Shown in pieces: positions 1 through 7,035 of a stretch of 26,342 bases of DNA. The notes under the pieces were generated by a model, which ran no database searches, was not told the DNA's origin, and saw only the letters and a program-made list of their open reading frames with translations. Source of the DNA: an uncultured Bacillota bacterium (GTDB taxonomy: Bacteria > Bacillota_I > Bacilli_A > RFN20 > CAG-449). The stretch spans positions 1 through 26,342 of the forward strand of contig CABUOQ010000025.1 of assembly GCA_902493275.1 (NCBI GenBank). The letters run 5' to 3'. Position numbers and translations under genes: made by a program. The stretch's first letter is position 1, and each line of letters starts with the position of its first letter.

Positions 1-617
1 ATGAATGGCGAAATGTTCTATATCAGTATGATAATCCTAAATTTTATATAAAAGTCAAATTAATTACAGGTTCAAGTCAAATTGGAGAATACTGGACAAA
101 ACAAATATTTGATAAATCACAAGTTAAATATCTTCCTCTTTCTCATTATGAATTAGCATATGAACCAAATAAATGGAATGGGGATGATTATACAAAGTAT
201 AATTGCTATGCATATGCTTTAAATACAAAAAAGTTTGAAAGCATAAGTCCGGGTTTCAGTCTCTCTCAAAATCTTTCACATGATAGTGAATATATAAAAA
301 AAGAAGCGATAGAATCATATATTGCAATGGATGCTGAGACTTATTCATTTACATTTATGAGTATTGGTAAACATGATATTTGTCCTGCAGGAACGTATAA
401 GATAGCTCTTTTTGTTTCTACTTTGGAATATGACTTTCATTTTTATCGACAAAATCCAGATAGAACTTGGTCACATAAACCAGGAAAAATAGGCAAAGTA
501 ACCAATTTAGATTCTTTAAATAATATTATTTATGATCCAGAAGTATGTGTTACTAAAATTGTTGCATCAACTTATGATCAATTTATTGGTTATTATGCAA
601 TATCACCATTATTATAA
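1..617 (+). CDS. Putative cysteine-hydrolase-like protein, 5'-truncated by window edge
   Basis: The reading frame is open from base 3 to the TAA at 615-617, about 204 codons, and enters from outside the window, so the start is not visible. The internal ATG at 327 is not the real start because conserved sequence lies upstream of it. Two blocks stand out: NCYAYALN (Cys codon at 204-206) and, further on, YDFHFYRQ (His codon 438-440) followed by WSHKPG and a late IIYDP block. From memory this Cys ... HFYR ... WSHKPG ... DP layout belongs to a poorly characterised family of papain/NlpC-like appearance, in which Cys and His would be catalytic; I cannot verify that here. The first visible residues, EWR preceded by a codon ending in AT (Tyr would fit), echo the YEWR motif in the two downstream lipoproteins. 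It lies 16 bp upstream of the first lipoprotein and is probably cotranscribed. Function unknown. Confidence 0.6.
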   Translation, partial: EWRNVLYQYDNPKFYIKVKLITGSSQIGEYWTKQIFDKSQVKYLPLSHYELAYEPNKWNGDDYTKYNCYAYALNTKKFESISPGFSLSQNLSHDSEYIKKEAIESYIAMDAETYSFTFMSIGKHDICPAGTYKIALFVSTLEYDFHFYRQNPDRTWSHKPGKIGKVTNLDSLNNIIYDPEVCVTKIVASTYDQFIGYYAISPLL

Positions 618-633
618 TAAGGAGACTAACTAA

Positions 634-1125
634 ATGAAGAAAATAATAAAAGCAGTTTTATCTATATTATTAATATCAACATTATCTAGTTGTAATAGTA
701 AGACATATGATTATTCATCATATAAAAGAGTTATTGATGGAAGCATAGGTATTTGGATATTATGTTGGAGAATTAATGAATATGAATGGCGATGTGGAGC
801 AGTTACTATGTTAAATAGGAATCCTGACTATGAAGAAATATTATATATGCAAACAAAAGCTCCATGTACATTATCTGAGATGAAAAGAATATTACAAAAC
901 AAGGAAATTATAGAACATGCAGATGCATATGAAGTACCTTATCCGATGGATATTTATAGCTTCTGGGATTATCACTGTAACTTCTGGGATTATCAACGAA
1001 GTGGGTATGGAACAAATCTTGATTTTACAAAGTATTTATATATATATTCCCAATTAGGGCTTCAAATTAATTATGATTATTTAGAAAAACTTCAAAATAA
1101 ACTGATTAGTGAAAGTGAGAAATAA
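634..1125 (+). CDS. Small predicted lipoprotein, first of a tandem paralogous pair
   Basis: A 163-aa protein with a lipoprotein signal: positive MKK start, hydrophobic stretch at residues 4-18 and a lipobox STLSSC with Cys20 as the likely lipidated residue. It is expected to be anchored on the outer face of the membrane. AAGGAG lies about 10 bases before the ATG, supporting this start. The mature part has the block WILCWRINEYEWRCGA, a mid LSEMK motif and a C-terminal LDFT.YLY.YSQLGL..NY.YLE block, all shared with the next gene. I do not recognise the family. It sits 16 bp after the hydrolase-like gene and 1 bp before its paralogue, so the three probably form one transcript ending at the hairpin near 1635-1686. 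Function unknown; the coupling suggests a surface-exposed partner or immunity-like role, which is speculation. Confidence 0.8.
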   Translation: MKKIIKAVLSILLISTLSSCNSKTYDYSSYKRVIDGSIGIWILCWRINEYEWRCGAVTMLNRNPDYEEILYMQTKAPCTLSEMKRILQNKEIIEHADAYEVPYPMDIYSFWDYHCNFWDYQRSGYGTNLDFTKYLYIYSQLGLQINYDYLEKLQNKLISESEK

Positions 1126-1126
1126 T

Positions 1127-1603
1127 ATGAGACGAATTAAAAATATAATAATTTCAATGATATTTATTTTTACAGCTTTCAGTTGTAATAATAAAAAAAT
1201 AAATGAAAATGTTCAATGGGCTATAGATTATTATTCATCCTTAAATGTTACGCGCTTTGAAAAAGAAAAACCAGAAGCATGGATATTATGTTGGAAGATT
1301 AATGAATATGAATGGCGATGTGGGGCTTATTCATCTGGATATAATTTTAATCATAGTTATGGAACGGTATGGACTTTACAAGATCTTCTACCTTACAAAT
1401 TATCTGAGATGAAAGAAAAGATGAAAGATGTAAAAGATAAATCATCAATATATCCATTAGTAATAAAATATCATTTAAGTCTTGATGAATATTATGATTA
1501 TAGAGATAACTTTCCACCTAAGCTTGATTTCACCACATACTTATATTTATATTCACAATTAGGATTACCGATTAATTATGAATATTTAGAAACATTAAAA
1601 TAA
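1127..1603 (+). CDS. Small predicted lipoprotein, second of a tandem paralogous pair
   Basis: I place the start at ATG 1127, giving 158 aa: this begins MRRIKNIIISMIFIFTAFSC, a normal lipoprotein signal with Cys20 in FTAFSC, and sits 1 bp after the upstream stop. The alternative ATG at 1109 would add six residues inside the previous gene. A GTGAGA sequence just upstream may serve as the ribosome site. It is a diverged copy of the preceding gene: WILCWKINEYEWRCGA is almost identical, LSEMK is kept, and the end LDFTTYLYLYSQLGLPINYEYLE matches. The segment between these blocks differs, as expected for an old tandem duplication with a variable middle. The gene ends 30 bp before a strong terminator. 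Function unknown. Confidence 0.8.
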   Translation: MRRIKNIIISMIFIFTAFSCNNKKINENVQWAIDYYSSLNVTRFEKEKPEAWILCWKINEYEWRCGAYSSGYNFNHSYGTVWTLQDLLPYKLSEMKEKMKDVKDKSSIYPLVIKYHLSLDEYYDYRDNFPPKLDFTTYLYLYSQLGLPINYEYLETLK

Positions 1604-1634
1604 GATAAATAGTAAAAGAAGGCTTAAAAAAATC

Positions 1635-1686
1635 ACAATGATGTATTTAATAAAAACTTACTATTTTAATATATCATTGTTTTTTT
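1635..1686 (+). terminator. Rho-independent terminator used as IS insertion target
   Basis: A 13-bp stem, ACAATGATGTATT (1635-1647) with AATATATCATTGT (1668-1680), contains one G-U pair and is followed by a T-tract at 1680-1686. It ends the lipoprotein transcript. The IS30-family element begins at the very next base, 1687, and the second half of the 3' arm plus the T-tract is duplicated on the other side of the element. Confidence 0.85.
1674..1686. repeat. Left copy of 13-bp target-site duplication
   Basis: TCATTGTTTTTTT directly abuts the left terminal inverted repeat of the IS element. The identical 13 bases abut the right inverted repeat at 3381-3393 in the same orientation. Confidence 0.85.
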
Positions 1687-1718
1687 GCTTAATTAAAATA
1701 ATAACTTCAAAACTAATA
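1687..1718. repeat. Left terminal inverted repeat of IS element (32 bp)
   Basis: Bases 1687-1718, beginning GCTTAATTAAAATAATAACT, are the exact reverse complement of 3349-3380. The repeat contains one copy of the AACTTCAAAA motif. Confidence 0.9.
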
Positions 1719-1954
1719 GGCTGAGATAAAAAAATAAAAAACAAACTTCAAAAACAAGTAAAAATATAATAAATTGAAAAGAAAGATGAATAATGAAAAT
1801 TGAAAAATAAGAAAAAAATAATATAATAAATGCTGTAAGGCACCTTAAAAGGCAACACAAAAAGAGTTAATGAGGAATAATTCTTTTAATTCCAATAATA
1901 ACTTCAAAAAAATATAAATTGATAGATGTATCTGTTGTCTAAATTAAATCGCTG

Positions 1955-3277
1955 TTATTTAATAAGCGAAAGACTTAAATTAAGATTTTTAAATGATATT
2001 TTCTTTGAATGATTAAGATCTAATAAAGCTTCACAAGCATAAGTTTTAAATAAATCATAAGGTGTCTTATAACCAAACATCTTTCTAGGATAAGAATTCA
2101 CATGAGCCAAAGCTAAATTTAGTTGATCCTGGTTAATAGAATTAAAATCAAAACCTTTAGGAAATATTTTACGGAGTTCCTCATGATTTTTTTCTATTTT
2201 GCCTTTTTATTGACTTTGTCTAGAGTCACAATAGAAGACGGAGATTAATTTTTCTCCAGTTTTATTATCAATTTCTAAAGGTTTAGTGAATTCTTTTCCT
2301 CTATCAGTGAGAATTACAGAAAAATATTGTGTAAATATTTCATTTCCTAGATATGTTTTAATGTCATAAAATACATCAATAACGCTTTGAGAAGATTGAT
2401 CTTTAATTTTAAATGCAAGCATAAAGTTACTTCTTCTGAAAAGTAACGTCATAATAAAAGAATAGTGATGAGGACCTTCAACTGTATCCATTTCAACGAC
2501 TTCATCCATTGGATGTTCAGTAATATAATTTAAAAAATCGTCATAATATCTACCATCCAAATAAGCACGACTATAATTAGTTTCATCTTTTATTGATGAC
2601 TTTCTTTTAGAATATTTAACTTTTCTAACAAGCATTATGTTATCTAAATCAAGAATTTTATTATCAATCCAATTATAAATTGTTTGAACACTATATTTGA
2701 ATTCTTTAGGATATTGAGATTTTATAACTTCTAATGAAAGATTCTTTAATATTAATGGCTTTAGAAATTCTGTTAGTTCTTTTGCTTCTTCGCTTGTTAT
2801 TCTTGCACCTTTATGACTGTCTATTAAATTCATTTTATGCTTTAATTGAGCATCAGAAGATGAATAAATATATTTATTTAATTTGCATTCTGTAAATTGA
2901 TTACAACCATTGCAAACACCACATATATGTTTTAAGTTTTTGCAATGTGGTATTGTTGTATACTTTTTACAATAATCGTTGCAATTTATTTTAGAAAATT
3001 TACAATCATTACAATTATGTGTACATTTAGAATTTCCACACACTTGATGCTCCATACAAATCTTTTTCAAACCACATATATTCTTATATCTAGACTCGAT
3101 TTTCAATACCTTATTTCTATCGATTTCTTTTTTTACTGTTGAAATAGAGCAATGAAGATATTTAGAAATATCAGTTAAGTTCATTCCTCTTTGTAAACAT
3201 TTCTCTAATGACAATCTATCTTCATTGTTTAATTGTTTAAATTTTATATGTATCTCTTCTTTAAATGTTGTTGCCAT
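1955..3277 (-). pseudogene. IS30-family transposase with in-frame nonsense codon
   Basis: The start is ATG at 3277 with AAAGGAG about 9 bases upstream. Codons run in one frame to TAA at 1955-1957 (440 codons), but codon 357 (2207-2209) is TAA, where the family's C-D-x-x-x-x-x-Q-[KR]-G pattern predicts Gln, so CAA to TAA is likely. Residues 15-55 form the helix-turn-helix (LNNEDRLSLEKCLQRGMNL..IS.YLHCS.STV..EI.RN). Residues 68-131 are a cysteine-rich insert with CxxC-like pairs, probably zinc-binding. The DDE catalytic residues are D264 (EMDTVEG), D325 (LTDRGKEF) and the expected E362 (KGKIEKNHEE), which lies after the premature stop. The truncated 356-aa product therefore lacks the catalytic Glu and should be inactive for transposition. 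The downstream part is otherwise intact (IFPKGFDFN, MFGYKTPYDLF), so the stop is recent. Confidence 0.9.
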
Positions 3278-3348
3278 ATTTATTCTCTCCTTTCTTTCGA
3301 CAACAGATACATATTTATTTTATAGTTTTGAAGTTACTTTTGGATTAT

Positions 3349-3380
3349 TATTAGTTTTGAAGTTATTATTTTAATTAAGC
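3349..3380. repeat. Right terminal inverted repeat of IS element (32 bp)
   Basis: Exact reverse complement of 1687-1718. It lies about 70 bp upstream of the transposase start and is directly followed by the right copy of the target duplication. Confidence 0.9.
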
Positions 3381-3393
3381 TCATTGTTTTTTT
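3381..3393. repeat. Right copy of 13-bp target-site duplication
   Basis: TCATTGTTTTTTT, identical to 1674-1686. Before insertion the site would have read as the intact terminator continuing into the A/T-rich sequence now found at 3394 onwards. Confidence 0.85.
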
Positions 3394-3425
3394 ATTCTAT
3401 TATTTCTCATTTATTCATAATTTAT

Positions 3426-3454
3426 TTGCTAAAAAGCAACATATTAATTATAAT
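3426..3454 (+). promoter_or_regulatory. Promoter of the alaS T-box transcript
   Basis: TTGCTA at 3426-3431 and a perfect TATAAT at 3449-3454 are separated by 17 bp. Transcription would start near 3461, just before the first stem of the T-box leader. Confidence 0.75.
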
Positions 3455-3460
3455 TTATAT

Positions 3461-3662
3461 GTAAATCGTTGACGAAGCTAATAAAGTTAATTTTTGTCAA
3501 GAAAGAGCTAGATGATGTAAATGCTCCAAAAATACTTTAGCGCCACTTCTGAGATTCTAGTTAATCCTAGCGGTTGTTCCGTTACCACTACTAATTGAGA
3601 GCATCTTATGATGAATCAGGATGGTACCGCGATTAATTTCGTTCCTGAAGGTACTTTTTTTA
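3461..3662 (+). ncRNA. T-box riboswitch (alanine) upstream of alaS
   Basis: The leader carries the T-box signature AATCAGGATGGTACCGCG (3614-3631), with the UGGU that binds an uncharged tRNA 3' end. The stem I distal loop resembles the usual AGAGAG...GATG pattern (3500-3530). In the specifier region, GCC at 3542-3544, followed by A and then CTTCTGAG, fits an alanine codon, agreeing with the downstream gene. A stem III-like hairpin is TAGcGGT/ACCaCTA around 3568-3590. The antiterminator pairs CAGGA (3617-3621) with TCCTG (3643-3647) and GCG (3629-3631) with CGT (3640-3642), leaving UGGUACC as the bulge. The terminator is unusual: GGTACC (3623-3628) pairs with GGTACT (3650-3655) before seven T. 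Low charging of tRNA-Ala should allow read-through into alaS. Confidence 0.9.
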
Positions 3663-3684
3663 TTGCTTAAATGGAGATTTGATT

Positions 3685-6294
3685 ATGAAAAAATTAATGA
3701 GTTATGAAATAAGAGATATGTGGCTTAATTTCTTTAAAAGCAAAGGGCACTATATTGAACCTGGCGCAAATTTAATTCCCCACAATGATCCAACATTACT
3801 TTGGATTAATTCCGGTGTTGCCGCTTTAAAAAAATATTTTGATGGTTCAGAAGTTCCACCTTTTACTAGAATTACTAACGCCCAAAAATCAATTAGAACT
3901 AACGATATTGAAAATGTTGGTCGTACTTCACGTCACCACACTTTCTTTGAAATGCTAGGTAATTTCTCAATTGGTGATTACTTTAGAGATGATGTCTTAC
4001 CTTGGGCATATGAATTATTAACAAGTGATAAATATTTTCAAATTCCAGTTGAAAAATTATATATAACTTATCACCCAAGCGATTTAGCAACTAAGAACCT
4101 TTGGATGAAACTAGGAATTCCAGAAAGTCATCTCGTTCCTTTAGAACATAACTTCTGGGAAATTGGTGAAGGACCATGTGGACCAAATACGGAAATGTTT
4201 TTTGACCGTGGTGAAAAATATGATCCTGAACACCTTGGGGAAAAATTGATGTTTGAAGACCTTGATAACGATCGTTATATCGAATTATGGAATATTGTTT
4301 TCTCACAATATAATGCTGAAAAAGATAAACCTCGTTCAGAATATAAAGAACTTCCACATAAAAACATCGATACTGGAGCTGGTCTTGAAAGATTAGCCTG
4401 TATCTTTCAAGATGTGGAAACAAACTTTGATACTGACTTATTTATTCCTTATATCAAAGAAGTTGAAAAGATTGCTCAATATCCTTATGAGGGCGAATAT
4501 AAAATGGCATATCGTGTCATCGCTGATCATATTAGAACTTGTACATTTGCGCTTAGTGATGGAGCGACATTTTCAAATGAAGGAAGAGGCTACGTTTTAA
4601 GAAGACTCATTAGAAGAGCTATCCGTTACTTAAAAAAATTAGGCGTTGAAAAGCCATATCTATATAAACTTGTCTATAGTGTCGCTGATAATATGAAATC
4701 ATTTTATCCATATTTAAGTGATCATGCTGATAAGGTAAGCAAGATGATTTTAAACGAAGAAGAAAAATTTGCTAAGACTTTAAATAATGGTGAAGTATTA
4801 TTAAGAAATATGCTTACCAATTGTCAAAATAAAACCCTATCAGGTCAAGATGCTTTTAAACTCTATGATACATATGGTTTTCCTTTTGAACTAACTAAAG
4901 AAATCGCTAATGAATCTGGTTATAATGTTGAAGAAGAATCATTCAATGTTGAAATGGAAAAACAAAAACAAAGAGCGCGTGAATCACGTGGTGATCTCCA
5001 ATCAATGTCCTCACAAATGATTGACTTGATGAATTTTAAAGAGCCATCCACTTTTACTTATGAATTAGATGATATTAATGCCAAGGTAATTGCGATTTTT
5101 AAAGATGGTGTTAAAGTTGATTATTTAGACGAAGAAGGTGAAGTCATCTTTGATAAAACAAATTTCTACGCTTTAAGCGGTGGTCAAGTTGCTGATAATG
5201 GTACAATTGAAAATAGTGACACTCTCGCTGAAATTTATGATGTTATAAAAGCTGTCAACAAACAAAATCTTCACTTTGTAAAAATAAAATATGGCCGAAT
5301 TCAAGTTGGTGATACTTTCACTTTAAAAATCAATCAAGAACGTAGAATGAAAATCACTCGTAACCATTCTTGCGCTCATTTATTGCAAAGGGCTTTACAG
5401 ATTGTCTTAGGCGATGATATTCATCAAGAAGGTTCATTTAATGGTGAAGATTATCTTCGCTTTGACTTCAATTATAATCAAAAAATATCTTCACAAAAAT
5501 TGTTTGAAATTGAAGAAAAAGTTAACGAGATGATTAACAAAGATCTTAAATGTAAAATTACATATATGAACAAAGAAGAGGCGATGAAATCACCAGCAAT
5601 GCATTTATTTAATGAAAAATATGGCGATATCGTAAGAGTGGTAAATTTCGGCGATGAATCAATTGAATTTTGTGGTGGATGCCATGTTAGCTCCACAAAA
5701 GAAATCGGTCTATTTACCATTAAATATGAAGAAGCAGTCGCTTCTGGAATTAGAAGAATTGAAGGATGCACATCTTTTGCTGCTTATCAATATTTAAAGA
5801 AAAAAGATAGTTTATTAAACGATATAGTCAGCTTATTAAAATGTGGTAGCCAAATGGAAATCATCACTAAGATCAATACTTTACTTGATGAAGTCTCCAC
5901 TAATAAGAAGACAATCGATAGTTTATCAAATCGTCTTGCCGATTGTCGCGCCAAAGAATTACTATCTTCCTTTATCAAAAAAGATGATTATTACCTTTTA
6001 GTGGCACGTGAAGATAATCTTGATAAGAAAAATTTCACTACAACATTCGATAGTTTGAAGAATCAACATGATTCATATATTATTTTATTAAGTAGCGTCA
6101 ATGATGATAAGATATCCTTTATCGCTGGAGTAAGCCAAAATTTAACTTCCCGTTTCCAAGCTGGCAATATAATTAAACGTGTCTGCGCTTTAACTGGTGG
6201 CTCAGGTGGAGGACGAAAAGATGTCGCTCAAGGTGGAGGTAAAGATATCGCTTCGCTCAATAACGCTCTTGAAATAATGAAAGGTGAACTATAA
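3685..6294 (+). CDS. alaS: Alanine--tRNA ligase
   Basis: An 869-aa class II aminoacyl-tRNA synthetase that charges tRNA-Ala with alanine in the cytoplasm and edits mischarged Ser/Gly. I choose ATG 3685, with GGAG at 3673-3676, over the in-frame TTG at 3679. The N-terminal catalytic domain has the usual WLNFFKSKGH start and RNVGRT/RHHTFFEMLGNFS-type motif 1-2 region. The editing domain shows NHSCAH (H561, H565) and FCGGCH (C663, H667), the zinc-binding HxxxH/CxxxH pair. The C-Ala domain ends with the glycine-rich GGSGGGRKDVAQGGG motif. Length is normal for the family (about 870-880). The T-box leader with an alanine specifier controls it. Its TAA overlaps the ATG of ruvX by one base, indicating translational coupling. 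Confidence 0.98.
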   Translation: MKKLMSYEIRDMWLNFFKSKGHYIEPGANLIPHNDPTLLWINSGVAALKKYFDGSEVPPFTRITNAQKSIRTNDIENVGRTSRHHTFFEMLGNFSIGDYFRDDVLPWAYELLTSDKYFQIPVEKLYITYHPSDLATKNLWMKLGIPESHLVPLEHNFWEIGEGPCGPNTEMFFDRGEKYDPEHLGEKLMFEDLDNDRYIELWNIVFSQYNAEKDKPRSEYKELPHKNIDTGAGLERLACIFQDVETNFDTDLFIPYIKEVEKIAQYPYEGEYKMAYRVIADHIRTCTFALSDGATFSNEGRGYVLRRLIRRAIRYLKKLGVEKPYLYKLVYSVADNMKSFYPYLSDHADKVSKMILNEEEKFAKTLNNGEVLLRNMLTNCQNKTLSGQDAFKLYDTYGFPFELTKEIANESGYNVEEESFNVEMEKQKQRARESRGDLQSMSSQMIDLMNFKEPSTFTYELDDINAKVIAIFKDGVKVDYLDEEGEVIFDKTNFYALSGGQVADNGTIENSDTLAEIYDVIKAVNKQNLHFVKIKYGRIQVGDTFTLKINQERRMKITRNHSCAHLLQRALQIVLGDDIHQEGSFNGEDYLRFDFNYNQKISSQKLFEIEEKVNEMINKDLKCKITYMNKEEAMKSPAMHLFNEKYGDIVRVVNFGDESIEFCGGCHVSSTKEIGLFTIKYEEAVASGIRRIEGCTSFAAYQYLKKKDSLLNDIVSLLKCGSQMEIITKINTLLDEVSTNKKTIDSLSNRLADCRAKELLSSFIKKDDYYLLVAREDNLDKKNFTTTFDSLKNQHDSYIILLSSVNDDKISFIAGVSQNLTSRFQAGNIIKRVCALTGGSGGGRKDVAQGGGKDIASLNNALEIMKGEL

Positions 6295-6719
6295 TGATTG
6301 GTAAAGTACTCGGATTAGATTTAGGTGAAAAAACTTTAGGCATTGCTGAATCAGATATCATGGGCATAATCGCCTCAGGAATTGAAAATTATCGCTTCTT
6401 GGATTGTGATTTTGAAAGTGCTTTAGAAAGAACTATATATTATGTAAAAAAAGATAATATTAAAGAGATTGCCCTTGGCTTACCTTTACATATGTCTGGA
6501 GATGAATCCGAACACTCAAAGATGGCTCGTGATTTTAAAGAGATGATTGAAGAAAAATTACCTGATATCAAAGTCGTACTAATCGATGAAAGATGGACAA
6601 CTAAGCAAGCTAATCGTCGTTTACTAGAAGCTGATTTATCACGCAATAAGCGTAAAAAAGTTATCGATAAAATGGCCGCGGTTGTCATCTTAGAAACTTA
6701 TTTACAAATGAGAGGTTAA
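6294..6719 (+). CDS. ruvX: Putative pre-16S rRNA nuclease / Holliday junction resolvase-like protein (RuvX/YqgF)
   Basis: A 141-aa RNase H-fold protein of the YqgF/RuvX family, which in Escherichia coli is linked to 16S rRNA 5'-end maturation and was first proposed as a Holliday junction resolvase. The N-terminal GLDLGEKTLGIA supplies the first acidic residue (D9); DERWTT (D98, E99) and IDKMAAVVIL (D125) supply the others. All expected acidic residues are present and the length is normal. The start overlaps the alaS stop (TAATG), and DUF1292 follows after 3 bp. The alaS-yrrK(ruvX)-yrzB order is conserved in Bacillus and relatives, so this is the standard operon. Confidence 0.95.
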   Translation: MIGKVLGLDLGEKTLGIAESDIMGIIASGIENYRFLDCDFESALERTIYYVKKDNIKEIALGLPLHMSGDESEHSKMARDFKEMIEEKLPDIKVVLIDERWTTKQANRRLLEADLSRNKRKKVIDKMAAVVILETYLQMRG

Positions 6720-6722
6720 CAA

Positions 6723-6977
6723 ATGGAAAAACAAGATAATAAAGTAATCTTTGTCGATGAACAAGGAAGAAAAACCGAATTAAACATTCTCTTCACATAT
6801 CAAAACAAGGAACGCGGTCGCGAATATGTTTTATTTTATGATGAAGCCAACCCAAGCGAAATAATAGCTGGATATCTTTCTGAGAATAATGAAATTTTAG
6901 ATATTGAAGATGATGATGAATATGATGAACTTGATGAAGTATTAAAATCTTTTCTTGATGAACAAGAAAATCAATAA
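6723..6977 (+). CDS. DUF1292 family protein (YrzB-like)
   Basis: An 84-aa acidic protein matching the small YrzB/DUF1292 family: N-terminal strand region (VIFVDEQGRKTELNILFTY), central YVLFYDE and an Asp/Glu-rich tail (IEDDDEYDELDEV) typical of the family. Its role is unknown. It follows ruvX by 3 bp with GAGAGG overlapping the ruvX end as ribosome site, and completes the conserved alaS-ruvX-DUF1292 operon. No terminator is evident before the greA promoter, so some read-through into greA is possible. Confidence 0.9.
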   Translation: MEKQDNKVIFVDEQGRKTELNILFTYQNKERGREYVLFYDEANPSEIIAGYLSENNEILDIEDDDEYDELDEVLKSFLDEQENQ

Positions 6978-7001
6978 AATACTATCATTTTAGTTAAAAT
7001 A

Positions 7002-7010
7002 TGATATAAT
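7002..7010 (+). promoter_or_regulatory. Extended -10 promoter of greA
   Basis: TGATATAAT (7002-7010) is an extended -10 (TG-N-TATAAT) with no good -35 upstream. AAGGAG at 7022-7027 then precedes the greA ATG. The promoter lies in the 58-bp gap after DUF1292. Confidence 0.65.
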
Positions 7011-7035
7011 AACAAAGTCACAAGGAGATGATAAT

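Larger units (their letters stand above)
1687..3380 (-). mobile_element. Complete IS30-family insertion sequence, 1694 bp
   Basis: The element is bounded by perfect 32-bp terminal inverted repeats and flanked by a 13-bp direct duplication of the target. It holds a single transposase gene on the minus strand, which is broken by one in-frame stop codon. Sub-terminal repeats occur at both ends: the 10-mer AACTTCAAAA at 1703, 1744 and 1900 pointing inwards, with its reverse complement at 3326 and 3355; and a 14-bp inverted repeat, ATGTATCTGTTGTC at 1926-1939 against 3299-3312, closely framing the gene. These are probable transposase-binding sites. Most IS30 members duplicate only 2-3 bp; a long duplication at an inverted-repeat target recalls IS1630 of Mycoplasma fermentans. 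Confidence 0.9.

Noticed and set aside
1871..1906. Hairpin GGAAT...ATTCC inside the IS as a transposase terminator
   Set aside because: The stem is short and interrupted and no good T-run follows on the minus strand; could be chance.
2207..2209. Possible TAA recoding or programmed read-through, given three in-frame TAA codons
   Set aside because: All housekeeping genes terminate normally at TAA in this window and the interrupted genes are a transposase and an accessory acetyltransferase, so ordinary nonsense mutation is simpler.
3474..3502. TTGACG at 3469 as the alaS -35 element
   Set aside because: No TATAAT-like hexamer follows at 16-18 bp, and it lies inside the T-box stem I; the TTGCTA/TATAAT pair upstream is better.
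3679..3684. TTG start for alaS at 3679
   Set aside because: GGAG at 3673-3676 is too close to TTG and well spaced for the ATG at 3685; AlaRS family N-termini fit the shorter form.
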